Origin: Candidatus Stackebrandtia excrementipullorum
GTDB taxonomy: Bacteria; Actinomycetota; Actinomycetes; Mycobacteriales; Micromonosporaceae
Direction: 5' to 3'
DNA: 58,268 nucleotides
Assembly: GCA_019113825.1 (NCBI GenBank)
Contig: DXGR01000149.1
Span: forward strand, 1-58,268
Shown piece after piece: positions 26,992 to 34,667 of this stretch (position 1 is the stretch's first letter; each line of letters starts with the position of its first letter). The notes under the pieces were generated by a model. That model saw nothing but the letters and a program-made list of their open reading frames with translations. It did no database searches and was not told where the DNA came from. Both the position numbers and the translations under genes were made by a program.

Positions 26992-27255
26992 ATGAAACTG
27001 CGCAAGTACGCAGCCGGCGCATTCATCGCACTGGCGACCGCAGGAACCATCGCGCTGGCCACGCCCGCTCAGGCCGCCACCGCAACCCCAACCGAGGTCG
27101 TCTCGGCGAACGTGTTGTGCGACACCTACATCAGCAAGGCCAACACCGCCATGGAACAACATCAATACTTTTGGTCCATCGGCGAATTCACCCTGGCCGA
27201 GCAGGCTTTGGCCCAGTACCGCTATTGGATGAATCTGTACAACGCCACCTGCTGA
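26992..27255 (+). CDS. Small secreted protein, 87 aa, first of a paralogous pair
   Basis: The product begins with a textbook Sec signal (MKLRKYAAGAFIALATAGTI, cleavage after AQA at residue 28), leaving a mature chain of about 59 residues. The mature part is helical and Tyr/Gln-rich with two cysteines (Cys43 and the C-terminal Cys87), which could form a disulfide. It shares with the gene at 27515 the motif C-x2-Y-x17-G-(E/D)-x3-A-x10-M-x-L-Y. The ribosome site is weak (AAGAAAG). A terminator follows at 27265. It is divergent from the AfsR-like regulator gene. The function is unknown; a secreted signal or cell-envelope peptide is possible. Confidence 0.75.
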   Translation: MKLRKYAAGAFIALATAGTIALATPAQAATATPTEVVSANVLCDTYISKANTAMEQHQYFWSIGEFTLAEQALAQYRYWMNLYNATC

Positions 27256-27264
27256 ATCCGCAAC

Positions 27265-27298
27265 ACGTGTGGCGGCGCCTGTGGGTGTCGCCACACGT
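27265..27298. terminator. Hairpin terminator after the first secreted-peptide gene
   Basis: ACGTGTGGCG (27265-27274) pairs with CGCCACACGT (27289-27298). Inner pairing extends the stem to about 15 bp around a TGTG loop. It stands nine bases after the stop at 27255, so the two peptide genes are probably separate transcripts. Confidence 0.65.
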
Positions 27299-27514
27299 CC
27301 TCTCGTTGTCAATGTCGCGGCATCGCCGGTTTCAACGCCGATGCACTTGGCGCACGTCAGCGATTCTCGGCTTCCACCTCGATTCACCGCCGGTTACCGA
27401 AGCCGTCGTTTTTCGAGACTTGACCTGTAGGTCTAGCCTGGTGCCCCCGCCCAACCGGCGGGCCGTCGACCGAAGAGGACCCGGCGGCGGATGTCTTGCG
27501 AAGGAGACCCACCC

Positions 27515-27778
27515 ATGCGCATGCGCAGGTATGCAGCGAGCACACTCGTTGCTCTCGTTACGGCGGCAACCCTTGCGGTAGCCACCCCTGCAGTACAGGC
27601 CGGCGCTCCCGCTCCTGCCTCAACCCCCACCACATGCCTGCACTACAAGGCCGCCGCCACCTCCTACTACGCTCTATCCAAAAAGCACAAGAGCGACGGC
27701 GACCACCGGAAGGCGGCGGAGGCCCAGGCCAAGGGTGACCGCAACATGCACCTTTATTACGAGTACCTTTACGGGTAA
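27515..27778 (+). CDS. Small secreted protein, 87 aa, second of a paralogous pair
   Basis: ATG 27515 follows AAGGAG by eight bases. The product starts MRMRRYAASTLVALVTAATL with a Sec cleavage site after VQA (residue 29). The mature chain has a Pro/Ala-rich start, one cysteine (Cys41) and a Lys/Tyr-rich helical part that ends HLYYEYLYG. It has exactly the same length as the protein at 26992 and shares the C-x2-Y-x17-G-(E/D)-x3-A-x10-M-x-L-Y motif, though overall identity in the mature part is low. The charge differs: this one is basic and the other is near neutral to acidic. They may act as a pair. No homologue comes to mind. Confidence 0.75.
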   Translation: MRMRRYAASTLVALVTAATLAVATPAVQAGAPAPASTPTTCLHYKAAATSYYALSKKHKSDGDHRKAAEAQAKGDRNMHLYYEYLYG

Positions 27779-27785
27779 CCACTCC

Positions 27786-27832
27786 CGGTGACGGCGGCAC
27801 ACGGCCACATGACAAGTTCGTCGCCGTCACCG
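27786..27832. terminator. Hairpin after the second secreted-peptide gene
   Basis: CGGTGACGGCG (27786-27796) and CGCCGTCACCG (27822-27832) pair perfectly over 11 bp around a 25-base loop. It lies seven bases after the stop at 27778. The loop is long for an intrinsic terminator, so it may instead be a transcript-stabilising hairpin. Confidence 0.5.
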
Positions 27833-27905
27833 ACGGAAACCGCCACCGTGGTGTCCTTCCGATGCACCGCTTGGCGGCACCGACGACGAGGCGTAGGGTC
27901 TTCCC

Positions 27906-28499
27906 ATGTTCGTGAAGATCTGTGGCCTTCGGTCCGTCGAGCACGTGCAAGCCGCAGTCGACGCGGGAGTCGACGCGATCGGTTTCCTACTGAGCCCAAG
28001 CCCACGTCAGGTGACTCCCGCCGAGGCCGCCAAGCTGGCCGCCGAGGTACCCGACCACATCCTCACCGTCGGGGTTTTCGCCCGAGAGACGCCCGATCAG
28101 ATCCGCCGGGACGCCGCCGAAGCGGAAGTCAACACGATCCAATTGCACGGCGACTACAAGCGTGAGGACTTCGACGCATTGGCGGATCTGCCGGTGACAA
28201 CGATCCGCGCGATCGCCGGAGCCCGCGATCCCGACACGAACTGCGGTGCGTTCGGGGAAGACCTGCTCATCGTCGATGCCGTTACACCCGGCTCGGGTGA
28301 GGCATGGGACTGGACACGACTGCCGTCCACCCCGACCGGCAACTGGATGCTTGCCGGCGGCCTGCGGCCGGACAACGTCGCCTCGGCGATCGCCGAGGCC
28401 GGACCGTGGGGTGTCGACGTCTCCAGCGGCGTCGAAGTCGCCCGCGGTGTCAAGGATTCCGGCTTGATCGCCGATTTCATTGCGGCGGCCCGGGCCTGA
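27906..28499 (+). CDS. trpF: Phosphoribosylanthranilate isomerase
   Basis: TrpF converts phosphoribosylanthranilate to CdRP in tryptophan synthesis. The 197-residue protein is a full-length (beta-alpha)8 barrel. MFVKICGLRS carries the catalytic Cys6; GVDAIGFLLSPSPRQVTP, TIQLHGD and LIVDAVTPGSGEAWDW (general-acid Asp) follow. The phosphate-binding WMLAGGLRPDNV and VDVSSGVEVARGVKD close the barrel. No other trp gene is nearby. Many actinobacteria lack trpF because PriA does both this and the HisA reaction, so a stand-alone copy is unusual. The start is ATG 27906 with a weak TAGGG site. Confidence 0.92.
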   Translation: MFVKICGLRSVEHVQAAVDAGVDAIGFLLSPSPRQVTPAEAAKLAAEVPDHILTVGVFARETPDQIRRDAAEAEVNTIQLHGDYKREDFDALADLPVTTIRAIAGARDPDTNCGAFGEDLLIVDAVTPGSGEAWDWTRLPSTPTGNWMLAGGLRPDNVASAIAEAGPWGVDVSSGVEVARGVKDSGLIADFIAAARA

Positions 28500-28511
28500 A
28501 CCCGGACGCGA

Positions 28512-28874
28512 TCACGCGGTCAGTATCTGCAGCACACCGGCGGCTGCGGCAAGCGCGCCGAACATGATCGCCGAGGACGACTGCTGGAGCGTGTCACGGA
28601 CGCGCACGTGAACGATTACGGCGGCGACCATCGTAACGACGAGCCCGGCCGCGGCCGCGACTCCCAGCCACCACATGCCGTCGACGAACAGCCCGACCCC
28701 CAGGCCGGCGGCCGCGGCCGTCTCGAGCGCTCCGATGACGCGGTACACGCGGTAGTCGAAGCCGAAGCGTTCGGCATCGGCCCGCATCGCCGCGGCACCG
28801 ACGACCTTGGCGATGCCCGCGCCGAGAAAGGCGACGGCGACGAACGCGGACACGACAAGGGTGAGTGTTTCCAT
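28512..28874 (-). CDS. DoxX-like small membrane protein
   Basis: The 120-residue protein has four predicted membrane helices and the DoxX-like family opening (LTLVVSAFVAVAFLGAGIAK). FGFDYRVYRVIGALETAAAA forms the second helix turn, and two alanine-rich helices close it. DoxX-like proteins are poorly defined but often link to redox stress and quinone chemistry. ATG 28874 has GGAG ten bases upstream. It converges on trpF with 12 bases between stops, and divergently faces ahpC, so a redox connection is possible but unproven. Confidence 0.75.
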   Translation of the reverse strand: METLTLVVSAFVAVAFLGAGIAKVVGAAAMRADAERFGFDYRVYRVIGALETAAAAGLGVGLFVDGMWWLGVAAAAGLVVTMVAAVIVHVRVRDTLQQSSSAIMFGALAAAAGVLQILTA

Positions 28875-29189
28875 ACAGCGGAGTCTCCGACCCGACGGTG
28901 CCATCGGCAAGTCCTTTTCACGGTCGGGCACTCCCACACGTCCCGTGTCTCGACCCGCGAATGCATCGATGTCGAGGCGCACATAGCCTTTCACCTGTGC
29001 CCTTGGACACCACCGTCGGCCGGTGCGGCGTCGCGCCGTCACTGTGACGCGGACCCGACGGAGACCCTCCCCACAGTCACGGCGACCGGCCATGGTGGCT
29101 ACGCAACGAACGGGTACATTCTTGATTGATTCCAGAAAAGCCGTCGGCAGCCGCCGATGACACACTCTTGAGATCCGCAAGGAGACACT
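28875..29189. other. Divergent promoter region between the DoxX-like gene and ahpC
   Basis: There is no gene in these 315 bases. The ahpC ribosome site (AAGGAG, 29179-29184) is at the right end. AT-richer DNA at 29110-29135 (TACATTCTTGATTGATTCC) is the likeliest place for the ahpC promoter. I could not find a convincing OxyR-type site, and no oxyR gene is next door, unlike in many actinobacteria. Confidence 0.4.
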
Positions 29190-29741
29190 GTGCTGAACGT
29201 TGGCGATCAATTCCCCGAGTACGAGCTGACCGCGTGCGTTTCGCTCGAGCCGGACAACGCCTTCGAGACGATCCACCACAAGTCGCACCAGGGCAAGTGG
29301 CGCGTTCTGTTCGCGTGGCCGAAGGACTTCACCTTCGTCTGTCCGACCGAGATCGCCGAATTCGGCCGCCTCAACGGCGAGTTCGCGGACCGCGACGCCC
29401 AGGTCCTCGGATGGTCGGTTGACAACGAGTTCGTCCACTACGCCTGGCGCAAGGACCACGACGACCTCCGCGACCTCCCGTTCCCGATGCTGTCCGACGT
29501 CAAGCGCGAGCTCACCGAAGCCTGCGGCGTGCTCGGTGACGACGGTGTCGCACAGCGCGCCACCTTCATCGTCGACCCCGACAACGTGATCCAGTTCGTC
29601 ATGGTCACCGCCGGTTCCGTCGGCCGCAACGTCTCCGAGGTTCTGCGCGTCTTGGACGCTCTGCAGACCGACGAGCTGTGCCCGTGCAACTGGAACAAGG
29701 ACGGCGAGACCCTCGACGCAACGAAACTCATGGCGGCGTAA
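29190..29741 (+). CDS. ahpC: Alkyl hydroperoxide reductase AhpC (2-Cys peroxiredoxin)
   Basis: The 183-residue peroxiredoxin reduces peroxides and peroxynitrite. Its peroxidatic Cys51 lies in KDFTFVCPTEIAEF and the resolving cysteines Cys164/Cys166 in ELCPCNW, the mycobacterial AhpC arrangement. The start is GTG 29190, five bases after AAGGAG. The stop overlaps the AhpD start by one base, so the pair is translationally coupled. AhpD supplies the electrons, which replaces the AhpF flavoprotein used elsewhere. The enzyme is cytoplasmic. Confidence 0.96.
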   Translation: MLNVGDQFPEYELTACVSLEPDNAFETIHHKSHQGKWRVLFAWPKDFTFVCPTEIAEFGRLNGEFADRDAQVLGWSVDNEFVHYAWRKDHDDLRDLPFPMLSDVKRELTEACGVLGDDGVAQRATFIVDPDNVIQFVMVTAGSVGRNVSEVLRVLDALQTDELCPCNWNKDGETLDATKLMAA

Positions 29742-30271
29742 TGGCCATCGACAACATCAAGGCGGCATTGCCCGAGTACGCCAAGGACACGAAACTGAAC
29801 CTTGGTTCGGTGACGACGACCTCGTCACTGACGGAGCAGCAGCTGTGGGGGACCTTGTTGGCCTGTGCGGTGGCATCGCGTAATGCGGTGGTGCTGCAGG
29901 AGATCGCCGAAGAGGCGAGCAGGCACCTGTCGGACGAGGCGGTGACCGCGGCCAAGGGCGCTGCGTCCATCATGGCCATGAACAACGTCTACTACCGTGC
30001 CAAGCACCTCATCGGTGACGAGTCCTACCAGTCGCTGCCGGCGAGACTGCGCATGCAGATCATCGGCCGTCCAGGCGTCGACAAAATCGACTTCGAACTG
30101 TGGTCGGTGGCCGTTTCGGCGATCACCGGTTGCGGTGTCTGTCTGGAGTCGCATGAGAAGACGCTGACGAAGGAAGGCATCTCCCGCGATAACGTGCACG
30201 ACGCGTTGCGCATCGCGGCCGTCGTCCACGCGGCGGCGGTCACGTTGGACGCCGAGGCTGCACTGGCCTGA
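29741..30271 (+). CDS. ahpD: Alkyl hydroperoxidase AhpD
   Basis: AhpD is the partner reductase of AhpC, taking electrons from lipoamide of alpha-keto acid dehydrogenases. The 176-residue protein has the family core EQQLWGTLLACAVASRNAV and the active site TGCGVCLESHEKTL, with the CxxC pair at Cys131 and Cys134 and His138 nearby. The ATG at 29741 overlaps the last base of the ahpC TAA, which is why this start is preferred over the longer open frame. A strong terminator follows at 30290. Confidence 0.95.
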   Translation: MAIDNIKAALPEYAKDTKLNLGSVTTTSSLTEQQLWGTLLACAVASRNAVVLQEIAEEASRHLSDEAVTAAKGAASIMAMNNVYYRAKHLIGDESYQSLPARLRMQIIGRPGVDKIDFELWSVAVSAITGCGVCLESHEKTLTKEGISRDNVHDALRIAAVVHAAAVTLDAEAALA

Positions 30272-30289
30272 TCGGCCACACATCTCAAC

Positions 30290-30330
30290 GCCCCGCTCGA
30301 CATCTTGATCCAAGGCATGTCGAGCGGGGC
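30290..30330 (+). terminator. Rho-independent terminator of ahpCD
   Basis: GCCCCGCTCGACAT (30290-30303) pairs with ATGTCGAGCGGGGC (30317-30330). The stem is a perfect 14 bp with a 13-base loop, followed by TTTT. It ends the ahpCD transcript and may also act on the opposing TPR gene. Confidence 0.88.
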
Positions 30331-30377
30331 TTTTCGCCTGTCGGCCTCAGTTTCGTGCACGCCGCACGGGTGCCTCC

Positions 30378-31133
30378 TCAGTTGTCGAACTCGTCGGCCA
30401 ACCCGGCGGGCACCCGCCCGAAAACCAGGTACAGCCGCCGTGCCTCGGCCCGCAGACGCCGCGCCTCCTCCGGAGGGCTGACCTCTGCCAACGCGACCAT
30501 GACCGGGGCGAGCCCGACGACGAATCCACACTCGGTGCGCAGTCGCAGTGCGTCGGCATACAGTTCCGCCGCAGTGGCGATGTCGCCTTCGGTATGGACG
30601 TGTTCGGCGAGATTGGCGAACACATGTGACAGCAGCAGTTTGTCACCGGTGGCTTCGGCCGCGATCTGAGCGGTGCGATACAGCTCGGCGGCGGCCTCAC
30701 CGTCGTCGTCGAGGTACTGCGTGATCAAGCCCTGCCGGTACAGCAGAAGCCGTCGACGCGGCGAATTCACGGGCAAAACCTCGTCGGCTCGTCTGATGGC
30801 CGATTTGGCCTCGTCGCCGAGTTCGGCCAACCCGAGCCGGGTCAACAGGTAGCTCAAATACGCTCGCTCCGAGGCTGCCGCACCGGTCAACTGGTTATGC
30901 CCTTTGGCCAGTCGCTCCGCCTGTGCGACGGCCTCCTCCGCGATCTCCCAGTCCCCCATCGTGAACGCCGAACGTTCCACCATGGTCGCAGCCAGCTCGA
31001 CCGCGTCCGCAGCACTGTCGGGGGCGCTTTCCGCCAGCAACCCGATGACTTCGTCCCAACATCCGCGCAACCGCAATCTATTCACTCGGCGAAGACTATC
31101 GCTACGACGCCCGGTGCGCCACAACGTGATCAT
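30378..31133 (-). CDS. TPR-like helical repeat protein
   Basis: The 251-residue protein is almost entirely alpha-helical with tetratricopeptide-like repeats, for example WEIAEEAVAQAERLAKGHNQ and GDIATAAELYADALRLRTEC. There is no membrane segment, enzyme motif or DNA-binding domain. It resembles the TPR tails of AfsR/LuxR-type regulators, so it may be a free-standing scaffold or the shortened remains of such a regulator. The ATG at 31133 has only a weak GACGG site. It lies alone between ahpCD and the cold-shock gene, on the opposite strand to both. Confidence 0.65.
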   Translation of the reverse strand: MITLWRTGRRSDSLRRVNRLRLRGCWDEVIGLLAESAPDSAADAVELAATMVERSAFTMGDWEIAEEAVAQAERLAKGHNQLTGAAASERAYLSYLLTRLGLAELGDEAKSAIRRADEVLPVNSPRRRLLLYRQGLITQYLDDDGEAAAELYRTAQIAAEATGDKLLLSHVFANLAEHVHTEGDIATAAELYADALRLRTECGFVVGLAPVMVALAEVSPPEEARRLRAEARRLYLVFGRVPAGLADEFDN

Positions 31134-31326
31134 CCGTCATTCGTGCGACGGTAAAGACACACGGCGAGGTCAACCACAAATCGGGCAAACATGACACACT
31201 AAATACCGTCGGTGACGATTCGCGCACCTTGGGCGGCGTCGACACCGTAAGCTCAATGCGGTCCGTCGTGGGCCGCTCGGTAACGCAACGCGGGACCGAA
31301 CATTCGTTACAAAGGGAAACCAGCAC

Positions 31327-31530
31327 ATGGCAAACGGCACGGTCAAATGGTTCAACGCCGAAAAGGGTTACGGCTTCATCGAGCAGGACGGTAACGGTCC
31401 TGACGTCTTCGTCCACTTCTCCGCGATCCAAAGCCAGGGATACCGCGAGCTCAACGAGGGACAAAACGTCGAATTCGAGGTCGGGCAGGGACAGAAGGGC
31501 CCACAGGCCGAGAACGTCCGCCCGATGTAG
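31327..31530 (+). CDS. Cold-shock protein, CspA family
   Basis: The 67-residue protein is a single cold-shock domain. It has the RNA-binding motifs KGYGFIEQ (RNP1) and DVFVHFSAI (RNP2) and the VKWFNAEKG opening. These proteins bind single-stranded nucleic acid and melt RNA structure. AAAGGGAAA lies ten bases or so before ATG 31327. The gene has its own terminator (31568-31608). The preceding gap of about 190 bases could hold the long regulatory leader typical of csp genes; I see no specific element in it. Confidence 0.95.
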   Translation: MANGTVKWFNAEKGYGFIEQDGNGPDVFVHFSAIQSQGYRELNEGQNVEFEVGQGQKGPQAENVRPM

Positions 31531-31567
31531 CTCCTCATATCACCCGCTGAAACGTACGGGGGAGGGC

Positions 31568-31608
31568 AAACCGCCCGCGTCGGCATACGTCCGGCGCGGG
31601 CGGTTTTT
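31568..31608. terminator. Bidirectional terminator between csp and the DUF4132 gene
   Basis: AAACCGCCCGCG (31568-31579) pairs with CGCGGGCGGTTT (31595-31606), followed by TT. The 12-bp stem has a T run on the plus strand and an A run on the other side. It serves both convergent genes. Confidence 0.88.
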
Positions 31609-31612
31609 CGTG

Positions 31613-34072
31613 TCACAGTCGCAGCTGCGACGTGATTGTGGGGTCCGTGATCGAAGTGTCGTCGGCCAGCATGATCGCCTTCGACAGGATCACCGCCAAC
31701 ACTCCGTCGCCTTCGAACGGAAGAAAACCGGTCTGGCTTCGCTTCTTCGGGAGCTGTCCGGGGACAATGCACAGGTACTGGTCGTTTGGATCCATCAGGA
31801 TGTTGCCCGATCCCATGTGGATCTTGTAGGTGCGAAGGTCGCCCCGCACCACGAGGAAACGTCCCTCGACCCGCGCCCGTTCGCGTATAGCGAGCCTCGG
31901 CACCAAGCGGTGCAACAGGTCGCGGCGGGTTTTCCCGGTCTGCTCAAGCTCGCCGAAACCGTACGAACGCCAGTAGTCGAGATGGCGTCCCTCCGGCCCG
32001 CCGTCAGACCAGGTCGGATCGTTTCCGATGCTGGACACGCCTACGAACAGGTCGACGTCACGCAGAATCTCCGACAACACCAGCGGTGGAACCCGATTCA
32101 ACGGCACCGGATCGGGAACATCAACACGGGAAGACCCGGTGCCGCCCCCACCCTCGTGAGCCGCATTGTGCGCCGGGTCGAGCTCGTAAAACCTCACCTG
32201 GTCGGTTACCAGTCGGAGATATGCACCGGCGTCGGTGAAGTCGACGCCGTCGTGTTCGCCGACGCCCTCCACTCGGAATTCTGCCCGCAACCCCCACGCG
32301 GGCAACTCCTTAAAGGGCGGTTCGTACACGTCGTCGAACATCAACCGGAGCCTGTTGCGCCACCCGCGCGACGCGGCCAAGGCGTTGAACTGATGCTGCC
32401 GCAGAATGTGCGCGCCGAACCGGTTGGAGTAGGTGTGGGTGCTCTCCTCGGCCGCGGTCAGCAGGTAGATCTCGCGATGGGCCTGCTTGAACGGTTGAAC
32501 GATCTCATGCCGCTCCAGCCATTCCCGCCAGGCCGTCACCGTGACGACCTCCTCACCGATGGGGTGCCACAGCTCGATCCGGGAGGAATCGGTGATCTCG
32601 ACCGGTTTATCCGACAGATCACGCCACGCACCGTCGGCAAAGCCGCACGTCTGGCCGTTTACCCGCCACAACAGCCGCCTGGTCAGCGTTCCCACGAGTG
32701 GGTGTCGGTCGTATCGAGAGCGCCATGATTCGCCGGTCCACTCCCTCTGCAGCAGAAACTGCCGATCGATCCGGCCCGCCTGTGCCGACACCATCGCGTT
32801 GATGTCCTTGATGCCTGCTTTGAGCATCTTGATCTCGTCGGCGTGATCGCGTTTAACTCCGGCGGGCGGAGTCTTGGTTCGTTTCCCCGCATCGTTGAAC
32901 CAGGCGAGTACGGCCGCGGTTGTCACCGTGATCTCGGCCCGACAGTCACCGAGTTCAACGGCACGATAACCGACATCGGTCAAACCGTATGTGGGAACGG
33001 CCATCTCGTCGATCTCGTCGCGAGAAACACCCAGGGCTTCCGCCTTCGCCTGCATCGCGGTGTTGATCTGGTTGAGGGTGCCTTTAAACCTGACACCGGA
33101 GCTCAACCGGGCGAGTTGGCCGAGCGCGTGCTCACCATCCATACGCGATAGCGCGTATACGGCGGCGTTGGCGATTTTGGGGGCGCGGGGCCCGACTCCG
33201 GGGATCTTCTTCAGCATGATGTCGACCAGCCGCCCCATGCGGCGAGCCGTGTCCGCGTCGTCGGCGACCAGTGCCAGCGTCCAGACGAGCCCTCGCGCGG
33301 CCACCGTATTGTAGGGATCGAGCCACTGTTCGAGATCGTCCTCATCGGATCTACACTCGACCGGGAAACTTCGGCCGACGGCAGTATGTTCGAGCCATCC
33401 GTTGACGATTCGGCTCACGTCGTCCCCGATATCGGCCACCAGGCGGCGGGTTTCCTTCTCCCACTTCCTCGTCGGTTTGGCCGTCGACGCGGTTGCGCAG
33501 TGGACGACCAGGTCACGCCACCGCGGTCCCAACGTGGCGAGGTCTTCCAACACCTTGTCGGCCCAGATCTCCCCGGGGCTCAATACGGGGTCGTCCAATG
33601 TCTCGACGAAACGCCCGAACTGTTCTTTATGGGTGAAAAAAGTCGCAGTACGGCGGGCCGTCGCCACGGCGGCACCGGAGATCGGACGACCGGCGGCGGC
33701 GAGCCGCTCCATCGAAACCTGAATCGACACGGTGTCCCAGGCATCCCAGCCCCGCCCCAGGTCGTCCACAAACGATGCGTGAATCTCGAGGTCGCTACCG
33801 CGCCGCCACCGTTCCCGGAGGTACTCTCCCGCCGTGCTCAGGCGATTCCGCACCCCTCCGTCGGCCGGTCGCGCCGACATCAACATCTGTGCCAGGTTCA
33901 GGACGTCGTCGACTGCCAACCGCTCCAAGGGCTTCATGTATTCACCGTCGACCGACATCCACAGCACCCGTGATGAGGTCGCCAGCCGGGTGTAGACGCC
34001 CACAAGACCATCCAGATCGGATGCGTCGACGAGGTCTGTGATCTCGGCGGGGGTCGGAAGATCCTTCGACAT
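31613..34072 (-). CDS. DUF4132 (MolR-like) protein with C-terminal DUF7737
   Basis: The 819-residue protein has a helical N-terminal half of about 400 residues. The DUF4132 core follows (about 415-600, with TLTRRLLWRVNG, WLERHEIVQPFKQAHREIYL and a HILRQHQFNALA segment). The C-terminal domain of DUF7737 type (about 700-819) has RTYKIHMGSGNILMDPNDQY and LSKAIMLADDTSITDPTI. E. coli MolR/YehI proteins share the core, but the function is unknown. There is no membrane segment or P-loop. ATG 34072 overlaps the stop of the upstream gene by one base (TGATG), so the two are tightly coupled. The partner ends in Gly-Gly, which raises the idea of a ubiquitin-like pathway. Confidence 0.85.
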   Translation of the reverse strand: MSKDLPTPAEITDLVDASDLDGLVGVYTRLATSSRVLWMSVDGEYMKPLERLAVDDVLNLAQMLMSARPADGGVRNRLSTAGEYLRERWRRGSDLEIHASFVDDLGRGWDAWDTVSIQVSMERLAAAGRPISGAAVATARRTATFFTHKEQFGRFVETLDDPVLSPGEIWADKVLEDLATLGPRWRDLVVHCATASTAKPTRKWEKETRRLVADIGDDVSRIVNGWLEHTAVGRSFPVECRSDEDDLEQWLDPYNTVAARGLVWTLALVADDADTARRMGRLVDIMLKKIPGVGPRAPKIANAAVYALSRMDGEHALGQLARLSSGVRFKGTLNQINTAMQAKAEALGVSRDEIDEMAVPTYGLTDVGYRAVELGDCRAEITVTTAAVLAWFNDAGKRTKTPPAGVKRDHADEIKMLKAGIKDINAMVSAQAGRIDRQFLLQREWTGESWRSRYDRHPLVGTLTRRLLWRVNGQTCGFADGAWRDLSDKPVEITDSSRIELWHPIGEEVVTVTAWREWLERHEIVQPFKQAHREIYLLTAAEESTHTYSNRFGAHILRQHQFNALAASRGWRNRLRLMFDDVYEPPFKELPAWGLRAEFRVEGVGEHDGVDFTDAGAYLRLVTDQVRFYELDPAHNAAHEGGGGTGSSRVDVPDPVPLNRVPPLVLSEILRDVDLFVGVSSIGNDPTWSDGGPEGRHLDYWRSYGFGELEQTGKTRRDLLHRLVPRLAIRERARVEGRFLVVRGDLRTYKIHMGSGNILMDPNDQYLCIVPGQLPKKRSQTGFLPFEGDGVLAVILSKAIMLADDTSITDPTITSQLRL

Positions 34073-34461
34073 CAGCCACCCACCAGAGGAACGAGCTTCA
34101 GAAAGGTCACTTCGGTGCCTTCGGTGAGCTGGACCGGCTCGTCGAGGCCCTCCACCTGCCTGTCGTCGACGAGAACGAGAAAGCCGTTACGACCGAACGC
34201 CTCGACCGCCAGCTCGAACTGTCGCTGGGGTTCCACCCGATGGCTGGTGTTGCGCTTACCGTTGAGAGCGGCTTCCACCTCGCCGGGTTGAACCAGGCCC
34301 GTGAACCCGGTGGAATTCTTGGCGTTGTGTTCGGCCACCTCCTGGAAGATTCGGCGGCGAATGATCTCGCGTAGCGGCAGCCGTTCCTCGAATATCTCCA
34401 GGTGTCGAACATCGCCGCGGTCACCGGCGGTCGTCTCGTCGACAAAAGCGATCGTCGTCAT
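34072..34461 (-). CDS. 129-aa protein with beta-grasp-like tail and C-terminal Gly-Gly
   Basis: The product starts MTTIAFVDETTAGDRGDVRH, has a long helix (LPLREIIRRRIFQEVAEHNA) and ends FLVLVDDRQVEGL...LTEGTEVTFLKLVPLVGG. The closing strands and the terminal Gly128-Gly129 resemble MoaD, ThiS and other ubiquitin-like proteins, whose diglycine tail is activated by an E1 enzyme. The sequence between helix and tail is a longer insert than in MoaD. It precedes the DUF4132 gene with a one-base overlap. TAGAAT seven bases before ATG 34461 and no Shine-Dalgarno site suggest a leaderless transcript; ATG 34470 is the alternative start. No E1, E2 or JAB gene is in the window. The fold call is inference. 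Confidence 0.6.
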   Translation of the reverse strand: MTTIAFVDETTAGDRGDVRHLEIFEERLPLREIIRRRIFQEVAEHNAKNSTGFTGLVQPGEVEAALNGKRNTSHRVEPQRQFELAVEAFGRNGFLVLVDDRQVEGLDEPVQLTEGTEVTFLKLVPLVGG

Positions 34462-34667
34462 GCGCGGCATTCTAGGGAACGGCTGCGACATCGCCGTGGG
34501 GCCAAAACGGCGTCGTCTTTCGATCCTCGCCTCGTTCGAAAGCCTGTCGCGTGGACTCCGGACCGAGCCCGGCGCTCTTGCCGACGCGTCCACTCGTCAA
34601 CACCACACGACACTTCACATCGATAAGCTTGAATTGCCCATAACCCTTGAACACCAAGGAGAGTAAC

